Shown one piece after another: positions 9,954 through 17,386 of a DNA stretch of 64,000 bases. Positions within the stretch are counted from its first letter, which is position 1. Each line of letters starts with the position of its first letter. Source of the stretch: Candidatus Woesearchaeota archaeon (GTDB lineage: Archaea > Nanobdellota > Nanobdellia > SCGC-AAA011-G17 > GW2011-AR18); assembly GCA_018302545.1 (NCBI GenBank), contig JAGVZM010000023.1, positions 1 to 64,000 of the forward strand, in the 5' to 3' direction. A model generated the notes under the pieces. It was not told the DNA's origin, ran no database searches, and saw only the letters and a program-made list of their open reading frames with translations. Both the position numbers and the translations under genes were made by a program.

Positions 9954-10726
9954 TCTTTAATTCCTATAATATTCTCTAAATTTGGAGATGAAACTTCAGG
10001 TGCTTCCCCGAAAAACTGAGTGCATTCACTTAGGGAGGTGTAGCCTTTAATACCTATACCTTCATCCTCATCCAGAAAAAGGAAACTGCTTAGTTTTCTA
10101 TCTGATCTTTCCTTATTAAAATGATGAAAATTTCCATATACTCTATTACCTTTAAGATCAGCTAAATAACCTTGAGCTATTTCTGGATGCCCCACTCTTG
10201 ATATAAATAAAGGATTTTCAGATAATTCATCTATGTATTGAAAACCTGATTTCGTTGCTTTTGCTACATCAAAATCTAAGATAATAATATAAGCTCCTTC
10301 TTTTAGATCTTCTAATCTTGTGTTTAATAGATCACCATAAGTTAAAACTCTAACTTCCCCTCCAGTTGTTGCTTTTCCATTAAGTAAATTTTTACTCTCT
10401 TCTTGATAAACTCTACCAGCACAATCAATTAAACCTTCTTTATATGCTTGTTCTATTCTATCTGGATTATTAGTAAATATACCTTCCCTATGGGCTACTA
10501 CTACTATTTTATTTCCTTGTGGAGTTATGAGAACGATTTCTTCAGAATTTGGAGTAGACCTTTTAGTCCATATTTGGTGTTTAAATGGTAAAACTATTCT
10601 TTTGTCAATGGTGTCTGGTAAAGCAAAGAGTCTTCCTTTTTTGAAAGCTTCTTTAGCTTCTCTTAAGGCAACTGCCTTATTTACACCATAAACTGATTTT
10701 ATTACTGATTGAATTTGTGTTTCCAT
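9950..10726 (-). CDS. Hypothetical protein, 258 aa
   Basis: I do not recognise this family. It is soluble-looking, with no signal peptide or membrane segment. Noticeable points are a mixed alpha/beta pattern (EIVLITPQGNKIVVVAHREG), a short acidic turn LFLDEDEGIGIKGY near the C-terminus, and a single Cys in LIDCAGRVY. It forms a two-gene operon with the lipoprotein downstream (ATGA overlap). That pairing of a cytosolic-looking protein with a lipoprotein is the only functional hint. Confidence 0.65.
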   Translation of the reverse strand: METQIQSVIKSVYGVNKAVALREAKEAFKKGRLFALPDTIDKRIVLPFKHQIWTKRSTPNSEEIVLITPQGNKIVVVAHREGIFTNNPDRIEQAYKEGLIDCAGRVYQEESKNLLNGKATTGGEVRVLTYGDLLNTRLEDLKEGAYIIILDFDVAKATKSGFQYIDELSENPLFISRVGHPEIAQGYLADLKGNRVYGNFHHFNKERSDRKLSSFLFLDEDEGIGIKGYTSLSECTQFFGEAPEVSSPNLENIIGIKE

Positions 10727-10814
10727 ATTATCAAATAAATTGGTTTCCTCTTTTATTTAAATCTTTCTTCTAATAACTACTATTTAGTGATATATTAACC
10801 TTTCTAAATCTATA

Positions 10815-11570
10815 TTATTCTCCGACTATTTGAGAAGGTCCAGCAGAACAATATTGGCAACCAGCCATTGTACTATTTTTATGTTGAGAAGTGTGAGTTC
10901 CTAAAGTAAAATTACTTATATTATCTGAAACTTTTGAACCTAATGTTGCTGGAGGTACTGGTGGTGCTCCTGAAGATCCATACCAACCTCCAGTAGGAGT
11001 TTGTTGTTTAGAATATCCTCCAAATGCTCCAGAAGCTGCATAAGATCCTAAGACGTTACTAACTCCGGTATTTCCTATTGGGGCTATATTATATCCTGTT
11101 TGTTGGTTTCCGTATGAAAAGTTAGATGTTGCTATTGAGCCTTTGTATCCTTGTGAGGCTATTGGTTGAGTTGTAAAAATTGGAGTATATACACTATTTT
11201 GAACTGTTGTTTCTTGTTTTATACCATATGACTTAATTTTTAATTGTTGTGGAATTTCAGAAATAGCTTTATTCGTTGTTTTTTCTATATTTGAATTTAC
11301 TATCTCTTTGATTTCTGGGTTTAATTTAGGATGATCTAATAAAATTAAGTCTATTAATATTTGTGTTTTTGGGTTTTTCCAATTTATAGTAAATAAAATA
11401 GAATTGGCTATTTTTGTGGCGATTAAGATGTTTTGAGCTGTTAAATTCTTTAAAGTTTCATGTGCCCAACTCACACTTATATTTAGGTTTCTAGCTATTT
11501 GATTTACATTAAATCCATATTTTGAGCTTGCTAATAATAGCAATATTTGCTTTTGTTTTTCAGATATCAT
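10815..11570 (-). CDS. Winged-helix protein with Gly/Tyr-rich, Cys-ended tail
   Basis: 251 residues. Residues 1-80 form a winged HTH (NVNQIARNLNISVSWAHETL), close to the one in the wHTH-nucleotidyltransferase at 49176-49775. The C-terminal half is low-complexity, rich in Gly, Ser, Tyr, Thr and Gln, and ends with GCQYCSAGP (CxxC). That tail is unusual for a transcription factor and recalls the Cys-rich small protein at the end of the isc operon. An inverted repeat ACCGAATA/TATTCGGT lies between its TATA-like box and start, so autoregulation is likely. Target genes are unknown. Confidence 0.7.
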   Translation of the reverse strand: MISEKQKQILLLLASSKYGFNVNQIARNLNISVSWAHETLKNLTAQNILIATKIANSILFTINWKNPKTQILIDLILLDHPKLNPEIKEIVNSNIEKTTNKAISEIPQQLKIKSYGIKQETTVQNSVYTPIFTTQPIASQGYKGSIATSNFSYGNQQTGYNIAPIGNTGVSNVLGSYAASGAFGGYSKQQTPTGGWYGSSGAPPVPPATLGSKVSDNISNFTLGTHTSQHKNSTMAGCQYCSAGPSQIVGE

Positions 11571-11578
11571 CTTGTTTT

Positions 11579-11607
11579 ACCGAATATTTACCTAATATTT
11601 ATTCGGT
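11579..11607. promoter_or_regulatory. Inverted-repeat operator upstream of the winged-helix gene
   Basis: ACCGAATA (11579-11586) and TATTCGGT (11600-11607) form a perfect 8-bp inverted repeat with a 13-nt spacer. It lies just downstream of the minus-strand TATA-like element (near 11616-11623) and over the expected transcription start, a typical position for a repressor site. Confidence 0.6.
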
Positions 11608-11670
11608 ATTTAAGAATATAAACCTTTTGGTTGAAAAATTTTTTGAATTTTTTTGGAAATATTTATAAAT

Positions 11671-11689
11671 TAGTAAGAATTTCCTACTA
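11671..11689. promoter_or_regulatory. Palindromic operator of the AbrB/MazF pair
   Basis: TAGTA-a-GAA-t-TTC-c-TACTA is a 19-bp near-perfect palindrome ending 2 nt before the antitoxin ATG and about 3 nt after the TATA-like box (tttataaat, about 11662-11670). AbrB-type antitoxins commonly repress their own promoter, so this is the likely site. Confidence 0.6.
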
Positions 11690-11691
11690 GT

Positions 11692-11928
11692 ATGACTGAA
11701 ATAGTGACTATGGGGGAGAAAGGACAAATAGTTATACCTAAAAAGATTAGAAAGGAATTTAAGATGGAAAAAGGGACTAAACTAATTATAATTGAAGAAA
11801 AAGATAGATTAATTATAAAACCAATCAAGATAGATGAAGAAGATTATTTTTGGTTATTATCAGGAGAAAATTCTTTAAATAAAACATGGGATAATGAATA
11901 TGATAAGAGGTGGGATGATGTACTCTAA
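11692..11928 (+). CDS. AbrB/SpoVT-type antitoxin
   Basis: A 78-residue protein with a full swapped-hairpin AbrB domain at residues 1-45 (EIVTMGEKGQIVIPKKIRKE, then KGTKLIIIEEKDRLIIKPIK). The C-terminal 30 residues, Trp-rich (YFWLLSGENS, TWDNEYDKRWDD), are probably the toxin-binding tail. It precedes and overlaps a MazF/PemK-like toxin gene, forming a type II toxin-antitoxin module. The start is at an ATG with a TATA-like box about 25 nt upstream. Confidence 0.88.
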   Translation: MTEIVTMGEKGQIVIPKKIRKEFKMEKGTKLIIIEEKDRLIIKPIKIDEEDYFWLLSGENSLNKTWDNEYDKRWDDVL

Positions 11929-12220
11929 AGGAGATATAGTTGTAGTGAGTTTTCCTTACTCTGATTTATTAAATGCTAAAAAAAGGCCTATGGTTATAAT
12001 TGGACAGAAAGGCCAAGATATTATTGGGTGTGCTATAACAAGCAATCTGCAAAGTGAAGGCATTCCAATAGATAAAGGGGTTTTACCTTTAGACAGCAAG
12101 ATAAAACATTGGCAGATCAATACTATTTTGAAAGGTTTGATTGTTAAGAAAATAGCGAAGCTTTCTGATGAAAAATATAATGATCTAATAACCAATATTG
12201 TTAGATTTATATCAATTTAA
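11918..12220 (+). CDS. MazF/PemK-like endoribonuclease toxin
   Basis: About 100 residues. The start YSKGDIVVVSFPYSDLLNAK and KRPMVIIGQ match the conserved N-terminus of the MazF/PemK fold, which cuts mRNA at short motifs. CAITSNLQ corresponds to the usual strand with the catalytic Thr/Ser. I chose ATG 11918 (or 11915) over 11894, because a GAGGTG ribosome binding site lies just upstream and typical members start close to the KGD motif. The gene overlaps its antitoxin by 11 nt. Confidence 0.87.
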   Translation: MYSKGDIVVVSFPYSDLLNAKKRPMVIIGQKGQDIIGCAITSNLQSEGIPIDKGVLPLDSKIKHWQINTILKGLIVKKIAKLSDEKYNDLITNIVRFISI

Positions 12221-12243
12221 TTAGTTTTGTAATCTATAGTTAA

Positions 12244-12253
12244 CTTTATAAAT
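12244..12253 (+). promoter_or_regulatory. Promoter (TATA box) of the isc operon
   Basis: ctttataaat lies 21-30 nt before the first ATG of the HTH gene. The operon therefore probably starts with a leaderless transcript. No other promoter-like gap exists until 17386, because the genes overlap or nearly touch. Confidence 0.6.
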
Positions 12254-12273
12254 AATAAAATATTTCTAAATTT

Positions 12274-12657
12274 ATGGAACTAATACAAGAAATAGAGGTT
12301 TGGTATATTATACCAGCAATTAGAAAAGAAATTGCTTTATCTATGATAAATAATGGATTAAGACAATCTGAAATAGCTAAAAAATTAGGGGTTACTAGAT
12401 CAGCTATTAATCAATATTTTAAAAATAAAAGAGGAAAGGATGTGGATTTAGGACCTAAGATTAGAGATAACATTAATAGGTTTGCTGAAAATATAGAAAA
12501 CCCTAAAGAATCAGTTAGAGTAATACAAGAGCTACTAAATATCTCTAGAGAAGAAAGAATTGCTTGTCAATTACATAAAAATATGGATAAAGAATTTGAG
12601 GGTTGTAATGTTTGTTATGAAAAACCTCAGTTAATTAGAATAGGTGGACAAAAATGA
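12274..12657 (+). CDS. XRE-type HTH regulator with C-terminal Cys/His metal site, first gene of isc operon
   Basis: 127 residues. A helix-turn-helix spans about 24-56 (LRQSEIAKKLGVTRSAINQY), as in the archaeal COG2522-type regulators. The C-terminus has C98-x2-H101 and C111-x2-C114, a ligand set suited to zinc or an Fe-S cluster. Because it heads an operon with iscS and iscU and overlaps iscS by ATGA, I infer a sensor of Fe-S status, analogous in role but not in fold to bacterial IscR. Metal identity is unproven. Confidence 0.8.
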   Translation: MELIQEIEVWYIIPAIRKEIALSMINNGLRQSEIAKKLGVTRSAINQYFKNKRGKDVDLGPKIRDNINRFAENIENPKESVRVIQELLNISREERIACQLHKNMDKEFEGCNVCYEKPQLIRIGGQK

Positions 12658-13850
12658 AAGAGATATATTTAGACAATGCTGCAACTACAAAAGTAAGAGA
12701 AGAAGTAGTTGAAGAAATGAATAAATATTTTAGTTTAATTTATGGCAATCCTGGGAGCTTTCATGGTAAGGGATTAGAGGCGAAAGACGCTTTAGAAGAA
12801 GCTAGAGAAAGAGTTGCTAGAATATTAAATTGTAACTCTAAAGAAATTGTTTTTACTGGTGGGGGAACTGAGAGCATTAATTTAGCTTTGAAAGGACTAG
12901 CTAAATCTTTGAAAGGAGAGAAAAATCATATCATTACTAGCAAAGTTGAACATCATGCTGTTCTACATACTTGTGAATATTTAGAAAAATATGAAAATTG
13001 TGAAGTTACTTATTTAGATGTGGATGAGTATGGTATTGTGAATCCTGAAGATGTAAAAAATGCAATAAAGGAAAATACTTTTTTAGTTACAATTATGTAT
13101 GCTAATAATGAGATAGGAAGCATTAATCCAATAATGGAAATTGGAAAAGTTGTAAAAGAAAATAATATTTATTTTCATACAGATGCTTGTCAAGCTGCTG
13201 GTTACCTAGATTTAGATGTAGAGAAATTAAATGTTGATCTAATGACAATAAATGCAAGCAAATTATATGGCCCAAAAGGGGTTGGATTACTTTATGTTAA
13301 AAGAGGAATTAGTTTAGTTCCTTTGATACATGGCGGCGGGCAAGAGAACAAATTAAGAAGTGGCACTGAAAATGTTCCAGGAATCATGGGCCTTGTAAAA
13401 GCTTTAGAACTAGCTCAGGAAGATAAAGCTTTGGAAGTTTTTAGGCTAATTAAACTAAGAGATAAATTAATTGATGGTTTGTTAAAAATACCTAAAACTT
13501 TTTTAAATGGCCATCCTGAACAAAGATTACCAAATAATGTTAATATTACATTTTTAGATATAGAAGGAGAAGCTATGATTTTGTATTTGAATGAGTTTGG
13601 AATACACTGTAGTACTGGTAGTGCTTGCACTTCACAAACCTTAGATCCTAGTCATGTTGTAATTGCTACTAATTTACCATATGAAGCTGCACATGGAAGT
13701 GTAAGGTTTAGTTTAGGTAAGGAAACTACTGAAGAAGATGTAGATAAAGTATTGGAAGTAATGCCGGATATTGTTAGTAAACTAAGAGCTATTAGTCCAA
13801 TTAATGTTAATATTGAACATGTTTTAGAGGTTAGGGGAGGAAGAAAATGA
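12654..13850 (+). CDS. iscS: Cysteine desulfurase
   Basis: 398 residues, normal for IscS/NifS. This PLP enzyme takes sulphur from cysteine as a persulphide and passes it to the IscU scaffold. Visible motifs: YLDNAATTK at the start, SKVEHHAVLHTCEY (His stacking on PLP), HTDACQAAG (PLP Asp), ASKLYGPKGVG with the PLP Lys near residue 203, and CSTGSACTSQ near 318 with the candidate catalytic Cys. It overlaps both neighbours by ATGA. Context with iscU makes the Fe-S role firm. Confidence 0.95.
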   Translation: MKEIYLDNAATTKVREEVVEEMNKYFSLIYGNPGSFHGKGLEAKDALEEARERVARILNCNSKEIVFTGGGTESINLALKGLAKSLKGEKNHIITSKVEHHAVLHTCEYLEKYENCEVTYLDVDEYGIVNPEDVKNAIKENTFLVTIMYANNEIGSINPIMEIGKVVKENNIYFHTDACQAAGYLDLDVEKLNVDLMTINASKLYGPKGVGLLYVKRGISLVPLIHGGGQENKLRSGTENVPGIMGLVKALELAQEDKALEVFRLIKLRDKLIDGLLKIPKTFLNGHPEQRLPNNVNITFLDIEGEAMILYLNEFGIHCSTGSACTSQTLDPSHVVIATNLPYEAAHGSVRFSLGKETTEEDVDKVLEVMPDIVSKLRAISPINVNIEHVLEVRGGRK

Positions 13851-14815
13851 GTTTAATTAAAAGATTTTCAGATTATGAAGATGTTTTGATTAGAAAATTT
13901 CATGAACATCCTTTTTTTAGAAATTTTTCTAGAATGAGTGACGAAGAATTAAGAAAATATTTAGCTGAAAAGTGGCATCTATCTCAAAATTTTGTTCCTT
14001 GGTATGATAGTGCTATAAATACATTGAATGCTTTAGGAGAATTAAAAGCAAGAGATGTTTTAAGAAAAATTGTAGATGATGAAACTCCTATTGGAAAGCC
14101 TTCACATAGAGAAGATTTACTTTGGGATTTAGAGAGAGTTGGTTTAAATCCTCTAGAAATTCTTAAGGCTATGCCTAGTAAACATACTAGGAAAACTTTA
14201 GCTAAATTACATGGTTTAACAATTTATGATGGAGATCCAAATTATGTATTAAGAACTATGACTGCTTTAAGAACTGCTGGAGAAATTTTAGTTGCTGAAG
14301 AATACAGGCATGTAGTTCCTGAATTAGAGAGAAGATTTGATTTAACTCCAGAACAATCAAGATTTTATGCTTTCCATTTTGAACATGATAGAAAAGATAA
14401 TGAAAGCGGTGAGCATACGCATTCATTTGGAAGAATTTTAGAAAGTAATATTACTGATGAAGATAAACTAAGAGTTGCAATTGATGCAACAAACAGGGCT
14501 TATGAGGTAAGAGCTGGATTTTATGATCAATTTACAAAGATTTCTAGGAGAATGCAAATTGTAAAGGTTTTAGCTGCTTCTTCAGGTATTGCTGCATCCT
14601 TACTTTTAGCTTATTCATTGGGATTTGAAACTCCAGAAGGAAATGGTATTCCAAATGAAATTAGTGGTTATAGACATTGTTTAGATATTGATCCAATGCA
14701 AAGAGATTCAGATAGATGGTTAATTAATAGATCTTTACAAACTGCTGACACTAGTTATTTAAAGAATGTTGGAAAACCTGAAGCTGTAAGAGAAGTATGG
14801 GGGGAAGGACCGTGA
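13847..14815 (+). CDS. Heme-oxygenase-like (diiron oxidase-type) protein with membrane anchor
   Basis: 322 residues. The N-terminal 240 residues look like the heme-oxygenase/TenA fold in its iron-containing form (HDO superfamily, as in CADD and UndA). Candidate metal ligands are E79 and H87 (DDETPIGKPSH), E151/E152 (VAEEYRH), and H180, D184 and H190 (FEHDRKDNESGEHTHSF). The last pair is spaced more widely than usual. A hydrophobic segment near 243-263 (LAASSGIAASLLLAYSLGF) should be a membrane helix, followed by a 60-residue tail. It sits between iscS and iscU with 4-nt overlaps to both, so I infer an oxidative step tied to Fe-S or sulphur chemistry. The reaction is unknown. Confidence 0.7.
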   Translation: MSLIKRFSDYEDVLIRKFHEHPFFRNFSRMSDEELRKYLAEKWHLSQNFVPWYDSAINTLNALGELKARDVLRKIVDDETPIGKPSHREDLLWDLERVGLNPLEILKAMPSKHTRKTLAKLHGLTIYDGDPNYVLRTMTALRTAGEILVAEEYRHVVPELERRFDLTPEQSRFYAFHFEHDRKDNESGEHTHSFGRILESNITDEDKLRVAIDATNRAYEVRAGFYDQFTKISRRMQIVKVLAASSGIAASLLLAYSLGFETPEGNGIPNEISGYRHCLDIDPMQRDSDRWLINRSLQTADTSYLKNVGKPEAVREVWGEGP

Positions 14816-16623
14816 GTTTGACAATACATCCAGATGTGAAAGCAAAAGTAGATAGTAAAAAATGGTTTTATACAGATACTGTTAAGGAACATTTCTTTAG
14901 TCCTAAAAATATTTTTGTAAGCGATACTGAAGCTGAAGAATATGCGAAAACTGCTGATGGCATTGGTATGGTTGGTAGTCCTGCCTGCCTAGAGGGAGAT
15001 ACTCTAGTTCATGTTAATTTTGATTTAAAAAAGTTAAAAGAATTGACAAAAGATCATAAAGTTCTAAGTCATGATGGAACTTATAATAAAATTACTAAAA
15101 TCTATAGGCCGAAATATAAAGGACAATTAATTAAAATTAAAAATCAATTTGGAGAAACTATGGCTACTGAAGATCATCTAATTTATGCTAAACAAGTTCC
15201 CAAAACAAAGACTTTCTGACATACTAAATATAAGAAAAAATTACCAACCTCTTGGGTTCATGCTAGGGATTTAGAAAAAGGAGATATTTGTTTATATCCT
15301 ATTCCTAAAGAAATTAGAAATGTTAAATTTATAGAACTTTCTACTGAAAAGAAAAAATGGGATTTTAGAAGCAAAAATATCCCAAATAAAATTAAGATTA
15401 CTAAAGATTTATTGAGACTATTTGGTTATTTTGTTGCTGAAGGTCACGTAAGAGAAAATCTAAAAGAGATTTCATTTACTTTTGGTATTAAAGAATCTAA
15501 TTTTGTTAATGATGTTAAAAAATTAATGAAAAATATTTTTGACCTAGAAGGAACTATTAATAAAAGAGAAAAAAATAATAGAATTGACGTTTTATTCTAT
15601 AATGTTCATCTTGCTAAATATTTAAGAGAAAATTTTGGTACCTGTGCTTATGATAAAAAGATACCTGAATTTATAATGTATTTTGAACCTGAATTACAAA
15701 AAAGTTTCTTATATGGTGTTTGGCATGGAGATGGTTATATTAATCTAGACAATACTATTAAACCTAGAGCAGAGTATGCTACTAGCTCCTGGATTTTGGC
15801 TCAGGAATTAAAAGTTTTATTATTAAGACAAAAAATAGAACATTCTATTTATTATGAAAATGAAAAGATAGATAATAAAGGACAACATCATGAAGAATGC
15901 TGGAGAATTCAGGTTGGAGATTATGAGGCTTTACAAAAGATGTCTGAAATTTTAGATATTAAATTTAGTTATCCTAAAGTTTCTAGAACTTCTAAACATT
16001 CTTGGTTTGATGAAGATTATTACTATATTCCAATTAGAAAAATAGAAACAGAAGAATTTGATGGAAGATTAAATAATTTAGAAGTTGAAAATACGCATTC
16101 TTATGTAACTGACGCTGTAACTGCGCATAATTGTGGCGATGCAATGAAGATGTGGATTAAAGTTGATAAAGAAAATGATAAGATTGTTGATATGAGGTGG
16201 TCCACATTTGGTTGTGCGAGTGCAATAAGTTCTACATCTATATTATCTGTAATGGTTACAGAAAATGATGGGATGAAAATTGATGATGCTTTGAAATTAA
16301 AGCCACAAGATATTATGAATAGATTAGGCGGTTTACCTAATAGAAAGTTTCATTGTTCAGTTTTAGGAGATAAAGCTTTGAGAAGTGCAATAAATGACTA
16401 CTTTAGAAAAAGTGGACAAACTTCTAGAATAGTTGTTGAAGGAGCAAGAATAATAGATCCAGAAACTAAAACTACAGATAAAGATATAGAAGAAGCTGTA
16501 CTAGAAGGTGCCTTAAATTTAGAAGATGTTCAAAAAAAATTGAAAGTTGGAATTTCAAATAAAGCAGTTGTTCCAGCTGTTGAAGAATTGATAAGATTTT
16601 ACAAGGAGAAATATTTCGGATAA
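14812..16623 (+). CDS. iscU: IscU/NifU-N scaffold interrupted by an intein that carries an in-frame TGA
   Basis: The extein halves join to a 221-residue IscU: residues 1-58 ending GSPA, then CGDAMKMW onward. All three scaffold Cys are present, in PACGD, FGCASA and FHCSVLGD. After the IscU domain (about 150) comes a domain resembling NifU's BFD-type [2Fe-2S] domain (DKDIEEAVLEGALNLEDVQ) but with no Cys. I prefer GTG 14812 as start: it overlaps the upstream stop (GTGA) and follows GGGGAAGGA. The intein lies exactly before the first scaffold Cys. A TGA at 15217-15219 stops translation inside it; both sides are in the same frame. Confidence 0.85.
14986..16131 (+). other. Intein with LAGLIDADG endonuclease in iscU (one premature stop)
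   Basis: 382 codons including the TGA at codon 78. It begins CLEGDTLVHV (Cys1), has a B-block-like ATEDHLIYA, a WVHARDLEKGDI strand after the TGA, LAGLIDADG-type motifs LFGYFVAEG (15418-15444) and YGVWHGDGYI (15712-15741), and ends DAVTAHN followed by Cys+1. These are all the parts of a splicing-competent homing intein. No ATG, GTG or TTG in frame follows the TGA until TTG at 15412, so restart would lose the WVHARDLEKGD strand. That argues against a natural split intein. Confidence 0.88.
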
Positions 16624-16625
16624 AT

Positions 16626-17138
16626 ATGGCAAGAAAAGTTATACTACCAGTAGAATTATCTAGAAGATTAGATAAACTAACTCGATTAAGAGAAGAAGTG
16701 AAAGGAGTTTTATTTTATCAACAAAGAGGAGAGTATTGTCCTTTAGAAACTATGTTTATGACTGCAGTTGGTGATGAAGGACATGTACAAGCAATTCCTG
16801 AAAGATTGGATTTAGTAAATGAATTTTTTAGAAGAAATCCTCAGTATGGTTATGTTGAATTTCATACTCATTCATTTGGAACAATAGCTAGGTATGGGCC
16901 TTATTATGCTAGAAATTTTTCTTCAGGAGATATGGATAGTTTAAGAGATAAACTTGATCATGATGAAAGGTATATTCACATGTTAGTGACTCCTGAAACT
17001 AAATTGTTATGGGGTTCAGATAATCCTGAATTAATAATTAGAAGTGATTTTCCAATTAAAAATCATGTTGATCTTGCAATTGGAATTATAGCAAGAAATA
17101 GGGGAATAAATATTGGCAGTTTAGGAGCACACTCATGA
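16626..17138 (+). CDS. JAMM/MPN+ metalloprotease-like protein
   Basis: 170 residues. The JAMM metal site is present: E24 in REEVKGVLF, H80 and H82 in EFHTHSFG, and S99xxD102 in FSSGDMD. The H-to-S spacing is about 9 residues longer than the usual HxHPx7SxxD. JAMM proteins cut after ubiquitin-like or sulphur-carrier C-termini in other systems. It starts 2 nt after iscU and overlaps the small Cys-rich gene by ATGA, so it is part of the isc operon. The substrate is unknown; the next protein is a natural candidate. Confidence 0.82.
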   Translation: MARKVILPVELSRRLDKLTRLREEVKGVLFYQQRGEYCPLETMFMTAVGDEGHVQAIPERLDLVNEFFRRNPQYGYVEFHTHSFGTIARYGPYYARNFSSGDMDSLRDKLDHDERYIHMLVTPETKLLWGSDNPELIIRSDFPIKNHVDLAIGIIARNRGINIGSLGAHS

Positions 17139-17386
17139 ATCAATATAATGCACCAAAGGATTTAGGATATAAAGTTAGTAGTGATAACTCTAATTATGTT
17201 ACAAAACAAGTTCAACAGAGTAGTTATGGTGGTGAGCAAGGAGTTGTTTCTAGTTTGCCCATATACAAACCTCAAAATGAACAATTTAATAATAGGACAA
17301 GTCAATGTCCTAGGGGAGCGGAACTAGGTCAAAAAGCTAGTAGATGCGGTGCTGCCTGCTCTGGTGCTTGCTTAATCCCTTCTTGA
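17135..17386 (+). CDS. Small Cys-rich-tailed protein, last gene of isc operon
   Basis: 83 residues, no family recognised. The first 55 residues are polar and low-complexity (Asn, Ser, Gln, Tyr). The end holds C58, C71, C75 and C79 (CGAACSGACL, CX3CX3C) and finishes IPS. It has no signal peptide. The coupling to a JAMM protease and to IscS/IscU suggests a peptide or carrier that receives sulphur, iron or a modification, but this is inference. Its 3' end overlaps the convergent gene by 15 nt. Confidence 0.7.
   Translation: MNQYNAPKDLGYKVSSDNSNYVTKQVQQSSYGGEQGVVSSLPIYKPQNEQFNNRTSQCPRGAELGQKASRCGAACSGACLIPS

Noticed and set aside
15217-15219. TGA as selenocysteine or a recoded sense codon
   Set aside because: TGA ends many other genes here, and the site is in a variable intein loop with no reason for selenocysteine; no SECIS-like element was recognised.
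15217-15411. A naturally split intein in iscU
   Set aside because: No start codon follows the stop until TTG 15412, which would remove a needed strand, and the endonuclease domain is still present, unlike natural split inteins.
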